Source: Nitrosovibrio sp. Nv17 (lineage in GTDB: Bacteria; Pseudomonadota; Gammaproteobacteria; Burkholderiales; Nitrosomonadaceae). Taken from it: a stretch of DNA of 64,000 nucleotides. Positions 50,000-59,841 of the stretch are shown piece after piece. Each line of letters opens with the position of its first letter. The first letter of the stretch is position 1. The stretch covers positions 115,062 through 179,061 of the forward strand of contig NZ_FPIQ01000004.1 in the NCBI RefSeq assembly GCF_900119085.1, in the 5' to 3' direction. A program made the translations under genes and the position numbers. The notes under the pieces were generated by a model that was not told the DNA's origin, did not search any database, and was given only the letters and a program-made list of their open reading frames with translations.

Positions 50000-50018
50000 C
50001 GCCGGCTGGAGAGGCCGG

Positions 50019-51149
50019 ATGATCCTGACGGTCAATACCGGGAGTTCGTCCGTTCGGCTGGCCGCGTTCGCCCGCCACGAGCGTGGCCTGGCGGAGGTGG
50101 CGAGCGTCAGGCACGAACTCCGCGGGGAGGAGCCGGGCGCCATGCTGCACGCGTTCGCGCAGGCGCACGGACTCGGCAGGGTGGAGGCGGCGGCGCACCG
50201 CGTGGTGCACGGAGGCGAACGCTTCACCGCCAGCCGTGCGCTCGATCCGGAGACGGAGCGCGAGCTGGGGCGGCTGGCTTCCCTCGCGCCCCTGCACAAT
50301 CCGGTCGCCCTGCGCTGGGTGCGCGCGGTGCGCGCGGCATTGAACCCGGCGCTCCAGGTGGCCGTGTTCGACACGGCGTTCTTCGCCGCACTGCCGGAGG
50401 CCGCCCGCACCTACGCCATCCCGTACGCCCTGGCCGGTGCGCACGGCGTGCGCCGCTACGGCTTCCATGGACTGGCGCACGAGGACATGTGGCGCACCTG
50501 GCGCGCACGCACGCAGCGCCCGGGCCGCGGCGGCAGGGTGATCTCCCTGCAGCTGGGCGCGGGCTGCTCCATCGCGGCGATCGAAGACGGGATGCCGCGC
50601 GACACCTCGATGGGATTCTCGCCGCTGGAAGGCCTGGTGATGGCGACCCGGTCGGGCGACGTCGATCCGTTCCTGGCCACCTACCTGCAGCGCCGGGCGG
50701 GATTCACGCCGGAAGAGGTGGAGCGTATGCTGAACGAGCGATCGGGGCTGCTGGGCGTATCGGGAATCAGCGCCGACCTGCGTGAACTGCTGGCCTCGCG
50801 GGATCCGCGCGCATGCCTGGCCGTGGACCTGTACTGCCATCGGATACGGAAATACGTGGGCGCCTACCTCGCGCTCCTCGGGGGGGCGGACGCGGTCGTC
50901 TTCGGCGGCGGCGTGGGCGAGAACCTGCCCGAAGTGCGCGCACGGATACTCGCGCGCATGGCATGGTGCGGACTCGAGATCGATCCCGGCGGGAACGAAA
51001 ATGGCGCGGGCGCATTCTGTATCAGTACGGCGGCCAGCCGGATCGAGGCATGGGTCGTTCCGGTGAACGAGGCGGCCATCCTCGCGCGGGAAGCGGCGCG
51101 GGTGATGGCGCAGCCGGACACCCGGGCCACTTCGGGAGGGGACGCATGA
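50019..51149 (+). CDS. ackA: Acetate kinase
   Basis: Acetate kinase makes ATP and acetate from acetyl phosphate. The 376-residue protein has the N-terminal phosphate loop [39 protein letters not shown] (family usually GTSH in the same place), the [12 protein letters not shown] loop, [20 protein letters not shown] and [14 protein letters not shown]. It is a little shorter than the usual 395-400. Its stop overlaps the phosphoketolase start by 4 bases (ATGA), so the two products form a pair: phosphoketolase makes acetyl phosphate and this enzyme uses it. Confidence 0.94.
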   Translation: MILTVNTGSSSVRLAAFARHERGLAEVASVRHELRGEEPGAMLHAFAQAHGLGRVEAAAHRVVHGGERFTASRALDPETERELGRLASLAPLHNPVALRWVRAVRAALNPALQVAVFDTAFFAALPEAARTYAIPYALAGAHGVRRYGFHGLAHEDMWRTWRARTQRPGRGGRVISLQLGAGCSIAAIEDGMPRDTSMGFSPLEGLVMATRSGDVDPFLATYLQRRAGFTPEEVERMLNERSGLLGVSGISADLRELLASRDPRACLAVDLYCHRIRKYVGAYLALLGGADAVVFGGGVGENLPEVRARILARMAWCGLEIDPGGNENGAGAFCISTAASRIEAWVVPVNEAAILAREAARVMAQPDTRATSGGDA

Positions 51150-53551
51150 AGGACGGAACCGGACTGCCGCAGGAACCGGATCGGGCGCCGCTGTCGGCGG
51201 AGGAGCTGCATGCGCTGGACGCCTACTGGCGCGCGGCGAACTATCTGTCGGTCGGCCAGATCTACCTGCTGGATAATCCCCTGCTGCGGGAACCGCTGGC
51301 CCTGGCCCACGTCAAGCCTCGCCTGCTGGGCCACTGGGGCACCACGCCGGGCCTCAACTTCATCTACGCGCACCTGAACCGCGTCATCCTCAGGCATGAT
51401 GTCAGCATGATCTACGTCGCGGGGCCGGGTCACGGCGGGCCCGCCATGATCGCGAATACCTGGCTCGAGGGCAGCTACAGCGAATGCTATCCGCACATTC
51501 CGCGGAACGAAGCCGGCATGAAACGGCTGTTCCGGCAATTCTCCTTTCCCGGCGGCGTGCCCAGCCACGTGGCGCCGGAGACGCCGGGCTCCATCCACGA
51601 GGGCGGGGAGCTGGGGTACGCGCTGTCCCACGCCTTCGGCGCGGCATTCGACAACCCCGATCTGGTGGTGGCGTGCGTGGTCGGCGACGGCGAGGCCGAG
51701 ACGGGCCCGCTGGCTGCCGCCTGGCATTCCAACAAGTTCCTCGATCCCGCTCACGACGGCGCGGTGCTGCCGATCCTGCACCTGAACGGCTACAAGATCG
51801 CGAACCCCACGCTGCTCGCGCGCATTCCCCACGAGGAACTGGAGAGCCTGCTCCTCGGTTACGGCTACCAGCCCCGCTTCGTCGAGGGGGCGGATCCGGC
51901 GCGCATGCACCAGGCCATGGCGGCCGCGCTGGACGGCGCGGTCGAGGCCATCCGCCGCATCCAGCAGGCCGCGCGCACGGGGACGGACGAGGGCGCCGCC
52001 GCCTACCCGCGCTGGCCCATGATCGTTCTTCGGAGCCCCAAGGGATGGACCGGCCCGAAGGAAGTGGACGGCAGGAAGACGGAGGACAGCTGGCGCTCGC
52101 ACCAGGTGCCGCTGGCGGAGATCGGCTCGAATCCCGGCCACCTGGCGCTGCTGGAAGCCTGGATGAAGAGCTACCGGCCCGGGGAGCTGTTCGACGGGGA
52201 AGGCGGGCTCGTCCCCGAACTGGCGCGGCTGGCGCCGCGGGGCGAGCGGCGCATGGGGGCCAACCCGCACGCCAACGGCGGGCTGCTGCTGAAGGACCTG
52301 GAGATGCCGGATTTCCGGGACTATGCGGTCAAGATATCGGGGCCGGGCGCCGGCGTGGCGGAATCCACCCGGGAAATGGGCAAGTTCCTGCGCGACGTGA
52401 TGCGGCTCAACCTGCCGTATCGCAATTTCCGGGTGATGGGGCCGGACGAGACCAGCTCGAACCGCCTGGGTGCCCTGTTCGAGGCGACGGACAAGACGTG
52501 GATGGCGCAGCGCCTGGCGTCGGACGAACACCTGTCCGCCGGCGGCAGGGTGATGGAAGTGCTTTCCGAGCACACCTGCCAGGGCTGGCTGGAAGGCTAC
52601 CTGCTCACCGGACGGCACGGCTTCTTTTCCTGCTACGAGGCCTTCATCCACATCGTGGACTCGATGTTCAACCAGCATGCCAAATGGCTCAAGGTGGCCA
52701 GCCGGGAAATTCCCTGGCGCCAGCCCATCGCCTCGCTCAACTACCTGCTGACCTCGCACGTGTGGCGCCAGGATCACAACGGCTTCTCGCACCAGGATCC
52801 GGGATTCATCGATCACGTGGTGAACAAGAAGGCCGACATCATCCGCGTCTACCTGCCGCCGGACGCCAATACCCTGCTGTGCATCGCCGACCGGTGCCTG
52901 CGGTCGCGCAACTTCGTCAACGTCATCGTCGCCGGCAAGCAGCCGGCGCTGCAATGGCTGGACATGGATGCGGCGGTCCGGCACAGCGCCGCCGGCATCG
53001 GCATCTGGGACTGGGCCAGCAACGACCGCGCCGGCGAGCCGGACGTGGTGCTCGCCTGCGCCGGCGACGTGCCGACGCTGGAGACGCTCGCCGCCACCGA
53101 CCTGCTGCGGCGGCACCTGCCGGAACTGAAGGTGCGGGTGGTCAACGTGGTGGACCTGATGACGCTGCAGCCGCAGGAGGCGCACCCGCACGGGCTGGCT
53201 GATCGCGACTTCGACGCGCTGTTCACCACCTGCAGGCCCGTCATCTTCGCCTATCACGGCTATCCCTGGCTCATCCACCGCCTGACCTACCGCCGTGCCA
53301 ATCACGGCAACCTGCACGTGCACGGCTACAAGGAAGAGGGAACCACCACCACCCCGTTCGACATGACCGTGCTCAACGACCTGGACCGCTTCCACCTGGT
53401 GATGGCCGCGGTCGACCGGGTGCCGGGCCTGGGGTCGAAGGGGGCCTATCTCAAGCAGGCGATGCGCGACCGGCTGATCGAGCACGGGCTGTACATCAGG
53501 CGCCACGGCGAGGACATGCCGGAAATCCGGAACTGGCGCTGGTCCGGGTAG
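51146..53551 (+). CDS. xfp: Xylulose-5-phosphate/fructose-6-phosphate phosphoketolase
   Basis: This thiamine-diphosphate enzyme splits xylulose-5-P or fructose-6-P to acetyl phosphate and a shorter sugar phosphate. The product is 801 residues with [57 protein letters not shown] and the ThDP motif [34 protein letters not shown] and the C-terminal domain are intact. The start at 51146 has GGGAGGGG upstream and overlaps ackA. With ackA and the dehydrogenase it forms a carbon branch giving acetate, ATP and possibly D-lactate. Confidence 0.95.
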   Translation: MKDGTGLPQEPDRAPLSAEELHALDAYWRAANYLSVGQIYLLDNPLLREPLALAHVKPRLLGHWGTTPGLNFIYAHLNRVILRHDVSMIYVAGPGHGGPAMIANTWLEGSYSECYPHIPRNEAGMKRLFRQFSFPGGVPSHVAPETPGSIHEGGELGYALSHAFGAAFDNPDLVVACVVGDGEAETGPLAAAWHSNKFLDPAHDGAVLPILHLNGYKIANPTLLARIPHEELESLLLGYGYQPRFVEGADPARMHQAMAAALDGAVEAIRRIQQAARTGTDEGAAAYPRWPMIVLRSPKGWTGPKEVDGRKTEDSWRSHQVPLAEIGSNPGHLALLEAWMKSYRPGELFDGEGGLVPELARLAPRGERRMGANPHANGGLLLKDLEMPDFRDYAVKISGPGAGVAESTREMGKFLRDVMRLNLPYRNFRVMGPDETSSNRLGALFEATDKTWMAQRLASDEHLSAGGRVMEVLSEHTCQGWLEGYLLTGRHGFFSCYEAFIHIVDSMFNQHAKWLKVASREIPWRQPIASLNYLLTSHVWRQDHNGFSHQDPGFIDHVVNKKADIIRVYLPPDANTLLCIADRCLRSRNFVNVIVAGKQPALQWLDMDAAVRHSAAGIGIWDWASNDRAGEPDVVLACAGDVPTLETLAATDLLRRHLPELKVRVVNVVDLMTLQPQEAHPHGLADRDFDALFTTCRPVIFAYHGYPWLIHRLTYRRANHGNLHVHGYKEEGTTTTPFDMTVLNDLDRFHLVMAAVDRVPGLGSKGAYLKQAMRDRLIEHGLYIRRHGEDMPEIRNWRWSG

Positions 53552-53580
53552 CACCGCTTTTACGGCACGACCGTTCGCCG

Positions 53581-54195
53581 ATGATCCTGCTCATCGAAAT
53601 CGTCTCGCTCTACGCCTCGTTCTTCCGCGGCGACGCGAACGCCCCGTACTGGGGCGCCATCCTGCCGATCCTGTACGCGCTCGTGATCGCGCCGCATGCG
53701 CTGATCGGCAGGCCCGACATTCCCAGGCGGATCATGACGCAGACCCTGCACGCGAAATGGAACAACGCGGAGGATCTGGTCGGCTACATCTGCGACTACT
53801 GGATGGCGTTCGCCTATCCGGCGACGTCATGGAAAAAGCGGCGCAACAGCGCCGTGCTGTCCTTCGTCTCGTTCTTCCTGGCGGCGGTCTACGTCCTGCA
53901 GGAATATTTCGTCGCCGGCATCGTGCTGCTGGCGGCGGGATGCATCCTGCATGGCATGAGCGTCAGGGTGGATCGGCCCCGCACGGTCTATGCCAGCGCG
54001 GCGTACCGGGAGGGTGCGGCCGACGCGCCTGCGCGCCGGGAGTGGGAACTGGCGGCGATGTCGATCATCGCGTTCACCGATCTCTATCCCGAGGATCCGC
54101 TCATCCGCGACTCGGCCAGGCAGGTGCTGGAAGACGGCGACATCGGGCCGCTGCTGGCGATGCACCGCTACGACCATGGGGCGAACTGGGTCTGA
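53581..54195 (+). CDS. Unknown membrane protein downstream of phosphoketolase
   Basis: The 204-residue protein has about three or four hydrophobic segments: an N-terminal IEIVSLYASF, AILPILYALVIAPHALIG, and SAVLSFVSFFLAAVYVLQEY with VAGIVLLAAGCILHGMSV. A middle part reads HAKWNNAEDLVGYICDYWMA and the C-terminal third is soluble, with AFTDLYPEDPLIRDSARQVL. I recognise no family. It begins 29 bases after xfp with no terminator between, so it probably belongs to the same operon. The ATG lacks a strong ribosome-binding site. Confidence 0.65.
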   Translation: MILLIEIVSLYASFFRGDANAPYWGAILPILYALVIAPHALIGRPDIPRRIMTQTLHAKWNNAEDLVGYICDYWMAFAYPATSWKKRRNSAVLSFVSFFLAAVYVLQEYFVAGIVLLAAGCILHGMSVRVDRPRTVYASAAYREGAADAPARREWELAAMSIIAFTDLYPEDPLIRDSARQVLEDGDIGPLLAMHRYDHGANWV

Positions 54196-54282
54196 CGGCC
54201 GCCCTTTGCTCTGCGCCGTTCTTCCCGCTGCCGCTTCCATCAATTTTCTGTAAAAATAATTGTTCTTTCGCAGCACGGCCTG

Positions 54283-54296
54283 TACAATATATTGTA
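54283..54296. repeat. Perfect 14-base palindrome
   Basis: TACAATATATTGTA is a perfect palindrome in the AT-richer 442-base gap before the PEP-CTERM gene. It could be an operator for a dimeric regulator or part of a promoter; nothing decides this. Confidence 0.45.
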
Positions 54297-54306
54297 ATAT
54301 TTGCTT

Positions 54307-54333
54307 AATGTAGCAGGGATGACCTGCTACATT
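54307..54333. repeat. Perfect 11-bp inverted repeat, stem-loop
   Basis: AATGTAGCAGG (54307-54317) and CCTGCTACATT (54323-54333) pair perfectly around the loop GATGA. There is no T-run after it, so it is not a standard terminator. It may be an RNA structure or operator. Confidence 0.55.
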
Positions 54334-54352
54334 GTGCCATCCTCGATTTTCC

Positions 54353-54396
54353 AATGATTCTGATAAATAAGAATCTCTCTTATTATCAGAATCATT
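54353..54396. repeat. Long imperfect hairpin with 14-bp outer and 5-bp inner arms
   Basis: AATGATTCTGATAA (54353-54366) pairs with TTATCAGAATCATT (54383-54396); inside, TAAGA and TCTTA pair across ATCTC with one unpaired A. The element is AT-rich and palindromic. Parts resemble Fur-type GATAAT repeats, but the match is loose. It lies about 240 bases before the PEP-CTERM gene. Confidence 0.55.
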
Positions 54397-54637
54397 TCTG
54401 TTTACAAAAGCACAGGAAGATGCTAAGCTGAATCTAAGTATCGATTTGCGGAAACGGCACCAGGTTTCGGCGAAATCGATGCTTTGCCCGCAAGCCTGGG
54501 ACGTTCCCGCAGGCATCGCCAGCCTTCCAAAGTGTGAGTCCGCATCATCGGCGGCCGGAGTGTCCGTGCCTCAGGCTCCTGGCTTTCCGGGCCGCTCGAG
54601 CATGAATCTCAGATAGCTTATTTATGGAGGTAACTAA

Positions 54638-55348
54638 ATGGATTCAAAGTTGAATCGCCATCTTTCCAAAGCAGCCGTTTCAATGTCCTTCCTGATGTTG
54701 CCGTTCCTGGCCAACCCGGCGTATGCGGTGAACTGGGTCGAGCGTGTCGATGCCGGCAATCTGCTCGGCACGGCGCAGGAGCCGACCGGCGATGGTTCGC
54801 TGAACAACATCCGCGGACTGCTTGAGCACAACCAGGATATCGACCTGTTCAAGATCTACATTTCCAACCCGACCACCTTCTCGGCATCCGTGACCGCCAA
54901 CTTCAACTCGGTGCTTTCCCTGTTTGATTCGACCGGGCTCGGAGTATACGGCAACGACGACGCCAAGCTCGGCGACACCAACGCCGGGCTGCCCGCCGGC
55001 CACGCTTTCGGTCCCCAAGCCGCGGGCTGGTACTACCTGGCGATCTCCACCGACGAGGTCATGCCCACCAGCGGCAGCGGCACCGGGCCGGAGAACTACA
55101 TCGCGTCCATCACGAGCGAGCCCTACACGGCCGTGCTGGGTCCCACCGGGCCTGGCGGCGGTTCGCCCCTGACCGGCTGGGCGACGGAGGGTGATCCGAA
55201 CCTCGGCGTCTTCGAGAGCTACCGCATCCGGCTGTCGGGCGTCACGGTCTCGCCCGTGCCGGAACCGGAAACCTACGGCATGCTTCTCGCCGGGCTGGGC
55301 CTGGTCGGCGCGATGGTACGCAGGAGAAAGTTCCCCACCGCCAGCTAG
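54638..55348 (+). CDS. PEP-CTERM sorting domain protein
   Basis: A 236-residue exported protein. Signal peptide: KAAVSMSFLMLPFLANPAYA. The mature part is Gly-, Asn- and Asp-rich with IDLFKIYISNPTTFSASVTA, GWYYLAISTDE and ESYRIRLSGV, similar to pre-peptidase C-terminal/DVUA-like beta domains in other PEP-CTERM proteins. The C-terminus VPEPETYGMLLAGLGLVGAM plus VRRRK is a canonical PEP-CTERM signal for exosortase processing. A strong GGAGG site precedes the ATG and a clear terminator follows. Probable role: cell-surface or extracellular matrix protein; exact function unknown. Confidence 0.9.
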   Translation: MDSKLNRHLSKAAVSMSFLMLPFLANPAYAVNWVERVDAGNLLGTAQEPTGDGSLNNIRGLLEHNQDIDLFKIYISNPTTFSASVTANFNSVLSLFDSTGLGVYGNDDAKLGDTNAGLPAGHAFGPQAAGWYYLAISTDEVMPTSGSGTGPENYIASITSEPYTAVLGPTGPGGGSPLTGWATEGDPNLGVFESYRIRLSGVTVSPVPEPETYGMLLAGLGLVGAMVRRRKFPTAS

Positions 55349-55361
55349 ATCGGCGCAGGGT

Positions 55362-55389
55362 TGAAAAAGGGGCTTCGGCCCCTTTTTCA
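55362..55389 (+). terminator. Strong intrinsic terminator
   Basis: AAAAAGGGGC, loop TTCG, then GCCCCTTTTT form a perfect GC stem with flanking A and T runs and a stable UUCG-type loop, 14 bases after the PEP-CTERM stop. Being symmetrical it could work in both directions. Confidence 0.92.
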
Positions 55390-55430
55390 TTTGCCGGGGC
55401 GCGTGCCGCAATGGCGTCCACGCGTCGCCC

Positions 55431-55446
55431 CGGAAAAATTTTTCCG
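55431..55446. repeat. Perfect 16-base palindrome before the receptor gene
   Basis: CGGAAAAATTTTTCCG is a perfect palindrome about 200 bases before the TonB receptor start. The rest of this 300-base gap shows no gene. It could be an operator; no clear Fur box was found here. Confidence 0.4.
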
Positions 55447-55648
55447 CCACCTTGAACAACGGCCGGGCTGGTTCGTCTGCATTGAGGGCGACCGGAGAAA
55501 CCGGACAGCCATCAAGCCTGCGCCGGCAGGCATGCGCGTGAGCAAGACAGGGCTGCCCTGGATGGATCGGCAGCAGTCCGCATACAGCCATATCCCCACG
55601 TCAGGGATCTGGCCATCGAATGTTGAAAAAGGGGAGATGATCGGCGCT

Positions 55649-58171
55649 ATGAATAAGAGTCGTGGGATTCATGAGAGTCGTGGAATTCGTGGGAATCAGG
55701 CAAACCGCACGCCAGCCGGCCTGCGCCGGCTGGCGTATGGCCTCGCGGGCGTGGCGATATCCTCCTCGGTGCCGGCGGCGGACCTGCTGCCGCCCCCGGG
55801 GGCGGTGAGCGCCTGGCGGGCGCTGCCGCAAACCGATCGGCTGACGACCCTGGCAAGTTTCGAACGGGAGCGGGCGCAGCTGGCGTCCACAGGCGAGGCG
55901 GCGCCCTGGCTGCTGGCGCGGGCGGACGATTCCGCGGCCCCTCTTCCCGCTGCCGCGTCCGAAACCCAGGAAGGCGCGCAAAAATCCGCTCCCGGCCAGG
56001 CCGGCGCGCAGCCGAAGCTGTCCCAGGCGGCGCCGGTCCCGCCGGCCTCCGGGACTCCTCCGGCAGCCCCGGCGGAGCCGGCGCCGTCGACGCTGCCGCC
56101 GGTGAACGTGACCGCCGAGGGCGAGACGGTGAAGGACTACGTCGCCACGCGCAGTACCACCGCCACCAAGGGCGACATTCCCCTCATCGAGACCCCGCAG
56201 TCGATCTCGGTGATCACGCGCGAGGAGATGGACGCGCGCGCGGTGACCACGGTGTCGGAGGCGCTGCGCTTCACCCCGGGCGTGATCTCGGAGGGCTACG
56301 GCTACGACAGCCGCGGCTTCGACTGGTTCTTCATGCGCGGCTTCGACGCCCTGCTGACCAGCGACTACCGCGACGGCCTGCGCCAGTTCAATAACGGCAA
56401 CTTTGGTTTCTTCCGCACCGAATCCCAGGGCCTGGAGCGGGTGGAGGTGGTGCGCGGCCCCGCGTCGGTGACCTACGGCCAGGGGGACGCGGGCGGCATC
56501 ATCAACCGCGTCAGCAAGCTGCCCACGGCCCAGCCGGTGCGCGAGATCATGTTCCAGTACGGCAACTTCGACTTCAAGCGCGTGTCGGTGGACTACGGCG
56601 GCGCCCTGATGGACGGCAACCTGCTCTACCGCATCGTCGGCACCGGCCTGGACACCGACACCCAGGACAAGTATCCTGGCCAGAAGCGCGTCGAGAACAG
56701 CCGCCTGTACATCGCGCCCTCGCTCACCTGGCTGTCCGGCAACACCTCCTACACCGTGATGGGAGAGGTGCTGGGCAACCGCACCGACGGCGCCTCCTTC
56801 GCCTATACCGAACCGGGCAACCGCCTGAGCCGCCTGCTGGTGGGCGAGCCGCGCTTCAACAAGTTCAACCAGGACCAGTGGTCGGTGGGCCACAAGTTCG
56901 AGCACCGCTTCAACGCCGACTGGATGCTGCGCCAGAACCTGCGCCACGCGGCGACGCGGGCGGACAATTTTCGCGTACAGGACTATGGAGCCTTTGATCC
57001 CGCTGATCCATTAAATCCGTTTCCGTCCAATCCAGTCTATCTCCTGCGCGAGGCCAACATCTTCCACGAGTCGGTGCGGCAGACGGCGATCGATACCCAG
57101 TTGCACGGCAAGTTCAACTTCGGCCTCACCGACCACACCGTCATGCTGGGGGTGGACTGGCTGCGCGCCCGCACCGGTTCGCGGGTGCTGGGAGATGCCG
57201 CCCTCAGCAGTCTGTATGGTATCCCGGTAGGTGTGCCCGTTTGGGATCTGGAGATCGCCAACCCACAGTACGGCCAGCAGATGGTGGACAGGCCCATGGA
57301 CACCCTTGCCGATACCAACCAGAAACTGGACCAGGTGGGCGTCTACCTGCAGGACCACGTCAAGATCGCCGAACGCCTGATCCTGACACTGTCGGGGCGG
57401 CACGACTGGGTCATGCTCGACACGACCGAACAGGTTTCGGGGGTTTCGGAAAGGAAGAACAACAGCGCCTTCACCGGCCGGGGCGGGCTGACCTATCTGC
57501 TGGGCTGGGGGCTGGCGCCGTACTTCAGCTACTCGCAGTCGTTCCTGCCGCAGGGGGGGGTCGGAGCCGATGGCCGGGCGTTCGACCCCAGCCGTGGCGA
57601 GCAGTTCGAGTTCGGGCTCAAGTACCAGCCCGAGGGCATCCGCGGCCTGTTCACCCTGGCGTTCTTCGACCTGACCAAGCGCAACGTGCTGACGGTCGAT
57701 CCGGGCAATAATAATTTCCGCAGGCAGACCGGCGAGATGCGCTCGCGCGGGGTGGAGCTGGAGGGCAAGCTGTCGCTGGCGCAGGGGCTGGACCTGATCG
57801 GTTCCTACACCTACACCGACATCAAGGTGACCAAGAGCGAAGACGTCGATCTCGGCAAGCGCCCCATCATCGTCCCCAAGCACATGGCCTCGGGCTGGCT
57901 CACCTACGCCATTCCGGTGGAGTTCCTGCGCGGCCTGGGCCTGGGCGTGGGGGTGCGCTACGTCGGCCCGCGCTACCGGGATATGGAAAATACCCAACTG
58001 GACCGCTCCTACTTCCTGACCGACGCCTCCATCTACTACCAGCGCGGCCCGTGGCGGGTGTCGATCAACGGCCACAACCTGTTCGACAAGGAGTACGTGG
58101 CCAACTGCACCTTCGGCTGCTTCCGCGGCATGGAGCGCATGGTGCTGGGCAGCCTGCGCTACCGCTGGTAG
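55649..58171 (+). CDS. TonB-dependent siderophore receptor
   Basis: An outer-membrane ferric siderophore receptor of 840 residues. After a signal region (LAYGLAGVAISSSVPAA) comes an Ala/Pro-rich stretch of about 90 residues where transducing receptors would have a signalling domain; then a TonB-box-like VNVTAEGE, the plug with ETPQSISVITREEMD, MRGFDALLTSDYRDGLRQFN and ERVEVVRGPASVTYGQGDAG, and a 22-strand barrel ending in LGSLRYRW with C-terminal aromatic. Start: ATG at 55649 (MNKSRG) with GGGGAG 12 bases away, or 55637. The first codons hold a small repeated SRGI pattern. It opens the siderophore cluster. Confidence 0.93.
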   Translation: MNKSRGIHESRGIRGNQANRTPAGLRRLAYGLAGVAISSSVPAADLLPPPGAVSAWRALPQTDRLTTLASFERERAQLASTGEAAPWLLARADDSAAPLPAAASETQEGAQKSAPGQAGAQPKLSQAAPVPPASGTPPAAPAEPAPSTLPPVNVTAEGETVKDYVATRSTTATKGDIPLIETPQSISVITREEMDARAVTTVSEALRFTPGVISEGYGYDSRGFDWFFMRGFDALLTSDYRDGLRQFNNGNFGFFRTESQGLERVEVVRGPASVTYGQGDAGGIINRVSKLPTAQPVREIMFQYGNFDFKRVSVDYGGALMDGNLLYRIVGTGLDTDTQDKYPGQKRVENSRLYIAPSLTWLSGNTSYTVMGEVLGNRTDGASFAYTEPGNRLSRLLVGEPRFNKFNQDQWSVGHKFEHRFNADWMLRQNLRHAATRADNFRVQDYGAFDPADPLNPFPSNPVYLLREANIFHESVRQTAIDTQLHGKFNFGLTDHTVMLGVDWLRARTGSRVLGDAALSSLYGIPVGVPVWDLEIANPQYGQQMVDRPMDTLADTNQKLDQVGVYLQDHVKIAERLILTLSGRHDWVMLDTTEQVSGVSERKNNSAFTGRGGLTYLLGWGLAPYFSYSQSFLPQGGVGADGRAFDPSRGEQFEFGLKYQPEGIRGLFTLAFFDLTKRNVLTVDPGNNNFRRQTGEMRSRGVELEGKLSLAQGLDLIGSYTYTDIKVTKSEDVDLGKRPIIVPKHMASGWLTYAIPVEFLRGLGLGVGVRYVGPRYRDMENTQLDRSYFLTDASIYYQRGPWRVSINGHNLFDKEYVANCTFGCFRGMERMVLGSLRYRW

Positions 58172-58296
58172 CGGAGCGGCAGGCGCGCGTTCCGGCGGGA
58201 ACGCAGCGAAACAGGGAGCAGGAGGCGAAACTTCGGGCAGGATCGATCGTCTGACGAGGGTGGCCGGCTATCAGGGTGGTGGGTGTGGGTGTTCCG

Positions 58297-59703
58297 ATGC
58301 GTAGCGTGTTCGTTCTCCTGCACCGCTGGTGCGGGCTGTTCATAGCCGGCTTCCTGTTCGTCACCGGCCTCACCGGCGCGATCATTTCCTGGGACCACCA
58401 GCTGGACGAGTGGCTCAACCCGCACCTGACCCGGGTGGCGAGCCGCGGCGAGGCGATTCCCTCGCTGGAGCTCGTCCGCCGCATCGAGGCGGCCGATCCC
58501 CGCGCGCACGTGGTCTTCATCCCCCTGCTGGCGGAGGAGGGCGAATCCCTTGCCTTCGGCGTGCAGCCGCGCGTCGATCCCGCGACCGGCAGGCTTTACG
58601 AGCTCGACTACAACCAGGTGTTCGTCGATCCCGTCACCGGCGACGTGCTGGGCACACGCGAGTGGGGCGCGGTCTCGCTGTCGCGCGAGAACCTGGTGTC
58701 CTTCCTCTACAAGCTGCACTTCAGCCTGCACCTGCCGGAGATGGGCGGCTTCGACGGCTGGGGCGTGCTGCTGCTGGGGATCGTGGCCATCGTCTGGATG
58801 CTGGACTGCTTCAGCGGCCTGTTCCTGACCTTTCCGGCGCGCCGGCGCCATCAGGGGATGGGGGCATCCCGCGTGCGCGGCCAGGCCGAAGCAACGGGGG
58901 GAGCCGGCCTGTTCATGGAGGCGGCCGGCCCGCCCCAGGCGGGAGCGGCGCCACGCGAACCGAAGGAATCGTGGCTGCGGCGCTGGCGGCCGGCGTGGCG
59001 CATCCGCTGGGGAGGGGGACGCTACAAGCTCAACTTCGACCTGCACCGCGCCGTCAGCCTGTGGACCTGGGGCGTGCTGCTGATCGTGGCGTTCACCGCC
59101 TTTTCGCTCAATCTTTATCGTGAAGTATTCTTTCCCCTCATGTCGCTGGTGTCGGACGTGACGCCGGGACCCTTCGACACGCGCACGCCTGCCGACCGGG
59201 ACCGGCCCATCCTGCCGCAGATCGGCCGCGCGGCGATCCTGGAGCAGGCGGGCGCGGAGGCGCGGCGCAGGGGATGGCCCGAGCCCGCCGGGGACCTTTT
59301 CTACGCTGCCGATTTCGGCGTCTACGCCGTCAGCTTCTACTATCCGGGGGAGGATCACGGCGCGGCGGGGGTGGGACCGGCACGGCTGCACTTCGACGGC
59401 GGGGATGGGCGCTACCTGGGCGACATCCAGCCATGGCGGGGAACGGCCGCCGACATCTTCGTGCAGATGCAGTTTCCCCTGCACTCCGGACGCATCCTGG
59501 GCCTGCCGGGGCGCATCCTGATCTCCTTCATGGGGCTGGTGGTGGCCATGCTGTCGGTCACCGGCGTCTACATCTGGTGGAAGAAGGCGCGCAGCCGCCG
59601 CGCCATGGGCAGGCGTACCGCGCCGGCGGCGCCCATTCCGCCGTTCCGCTCCGCTCGTTCCCTCTCCGCGGGCGCGGAGGAGGGGATTTCGCGGGGGGAT
59701 TAA
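58297..59703 (+). CDS. PepSY-associated membrane protein, putative siderophore-iron reductase
   Basis: A 468-residue inner membrane protein with four transmembrane helices: LLHRWCGLFIAGFLFVTGLT, WGVLLLGIVAIVWMLDCFSG, VSLWTWGVLLIVAFTAFSLN and RILISFMGLVVAMLSVTGVY. PepSY-like periplasmic domains lie between helices. His residues in the first, second (LHFSLHLPEM) and third helices could bind haem. Members next to TonB receptors are thought to reduce ferric siderophores. The ATG at 58297 is preferred; a GTG 7 codons earlier exists. It follows the receptor by 125 bases on the same strand. Confidence 0.88.
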   Translation: MRSVFVLLHRWCGLFIAGFLFVTGLTGAIISWDHQLDEWLNPHLTRVASRGEAIPSLELVRRIEAADPRAHVVFIPLLAEEGESLAFGVQPRVDPATGRLYELDYNQVFVDPVTGDVLGTREWGAVSLSRENLVSFLYKLHFSLHLPEMGGFDGWGVLLLGIVAIVWMLDCFSGLFLTFPARRRHQGMGASRVRGQAEATGGAGLFMEAAGPPQAGAAPREPKESWLRRWRPAWRIRWGGGRYKLNFDLHRAVSLWTWGVLLIVAFTAFSLNLYREVFFPLMSLVSDVTPGPFDTRTPADRDRPILPQIGRAAILEQAGAEARRRGWPEPAGDLFYAADFGVYAVSFYYPGEDHGAAGVGPARLHFDGGDGRYLGDIQPWRGTAADIFVQMQFPLHSGRILGLPGRILISFMGLVVAMLSVTGVYIWWKKARSRRAMGRRTAPAAPIPPFRSARSLSAGAEEGISRGD

Positions 59704-59841
59704 ATTCCTGCGCGGCTTCTTCGTCTTGAATAGAGTGGACGGGCTGCGCGGATCGCCTGTGCCGGCCTGTCCCGTGACCTTGCGGGTTGTCATTGCGGTG
59801 CAGGGGCGGGCGTGGTTCTTGTTTGAGCGGGTATTTTTCCA

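Noticed and set aside
50864..53554. 896-codon minus-strand frame opposite phosphoketolase
   Set aside because: Antisense shadow; the plus-strand gene has all catalytic motifs.
54353..54396. Hairpin as Fur box or as terminator
   Set aside because: Match to the Fur consensus is loose and it lies before a PEP-CTERM gene with no iron link; there is no GC-rich stem followed by T-run.
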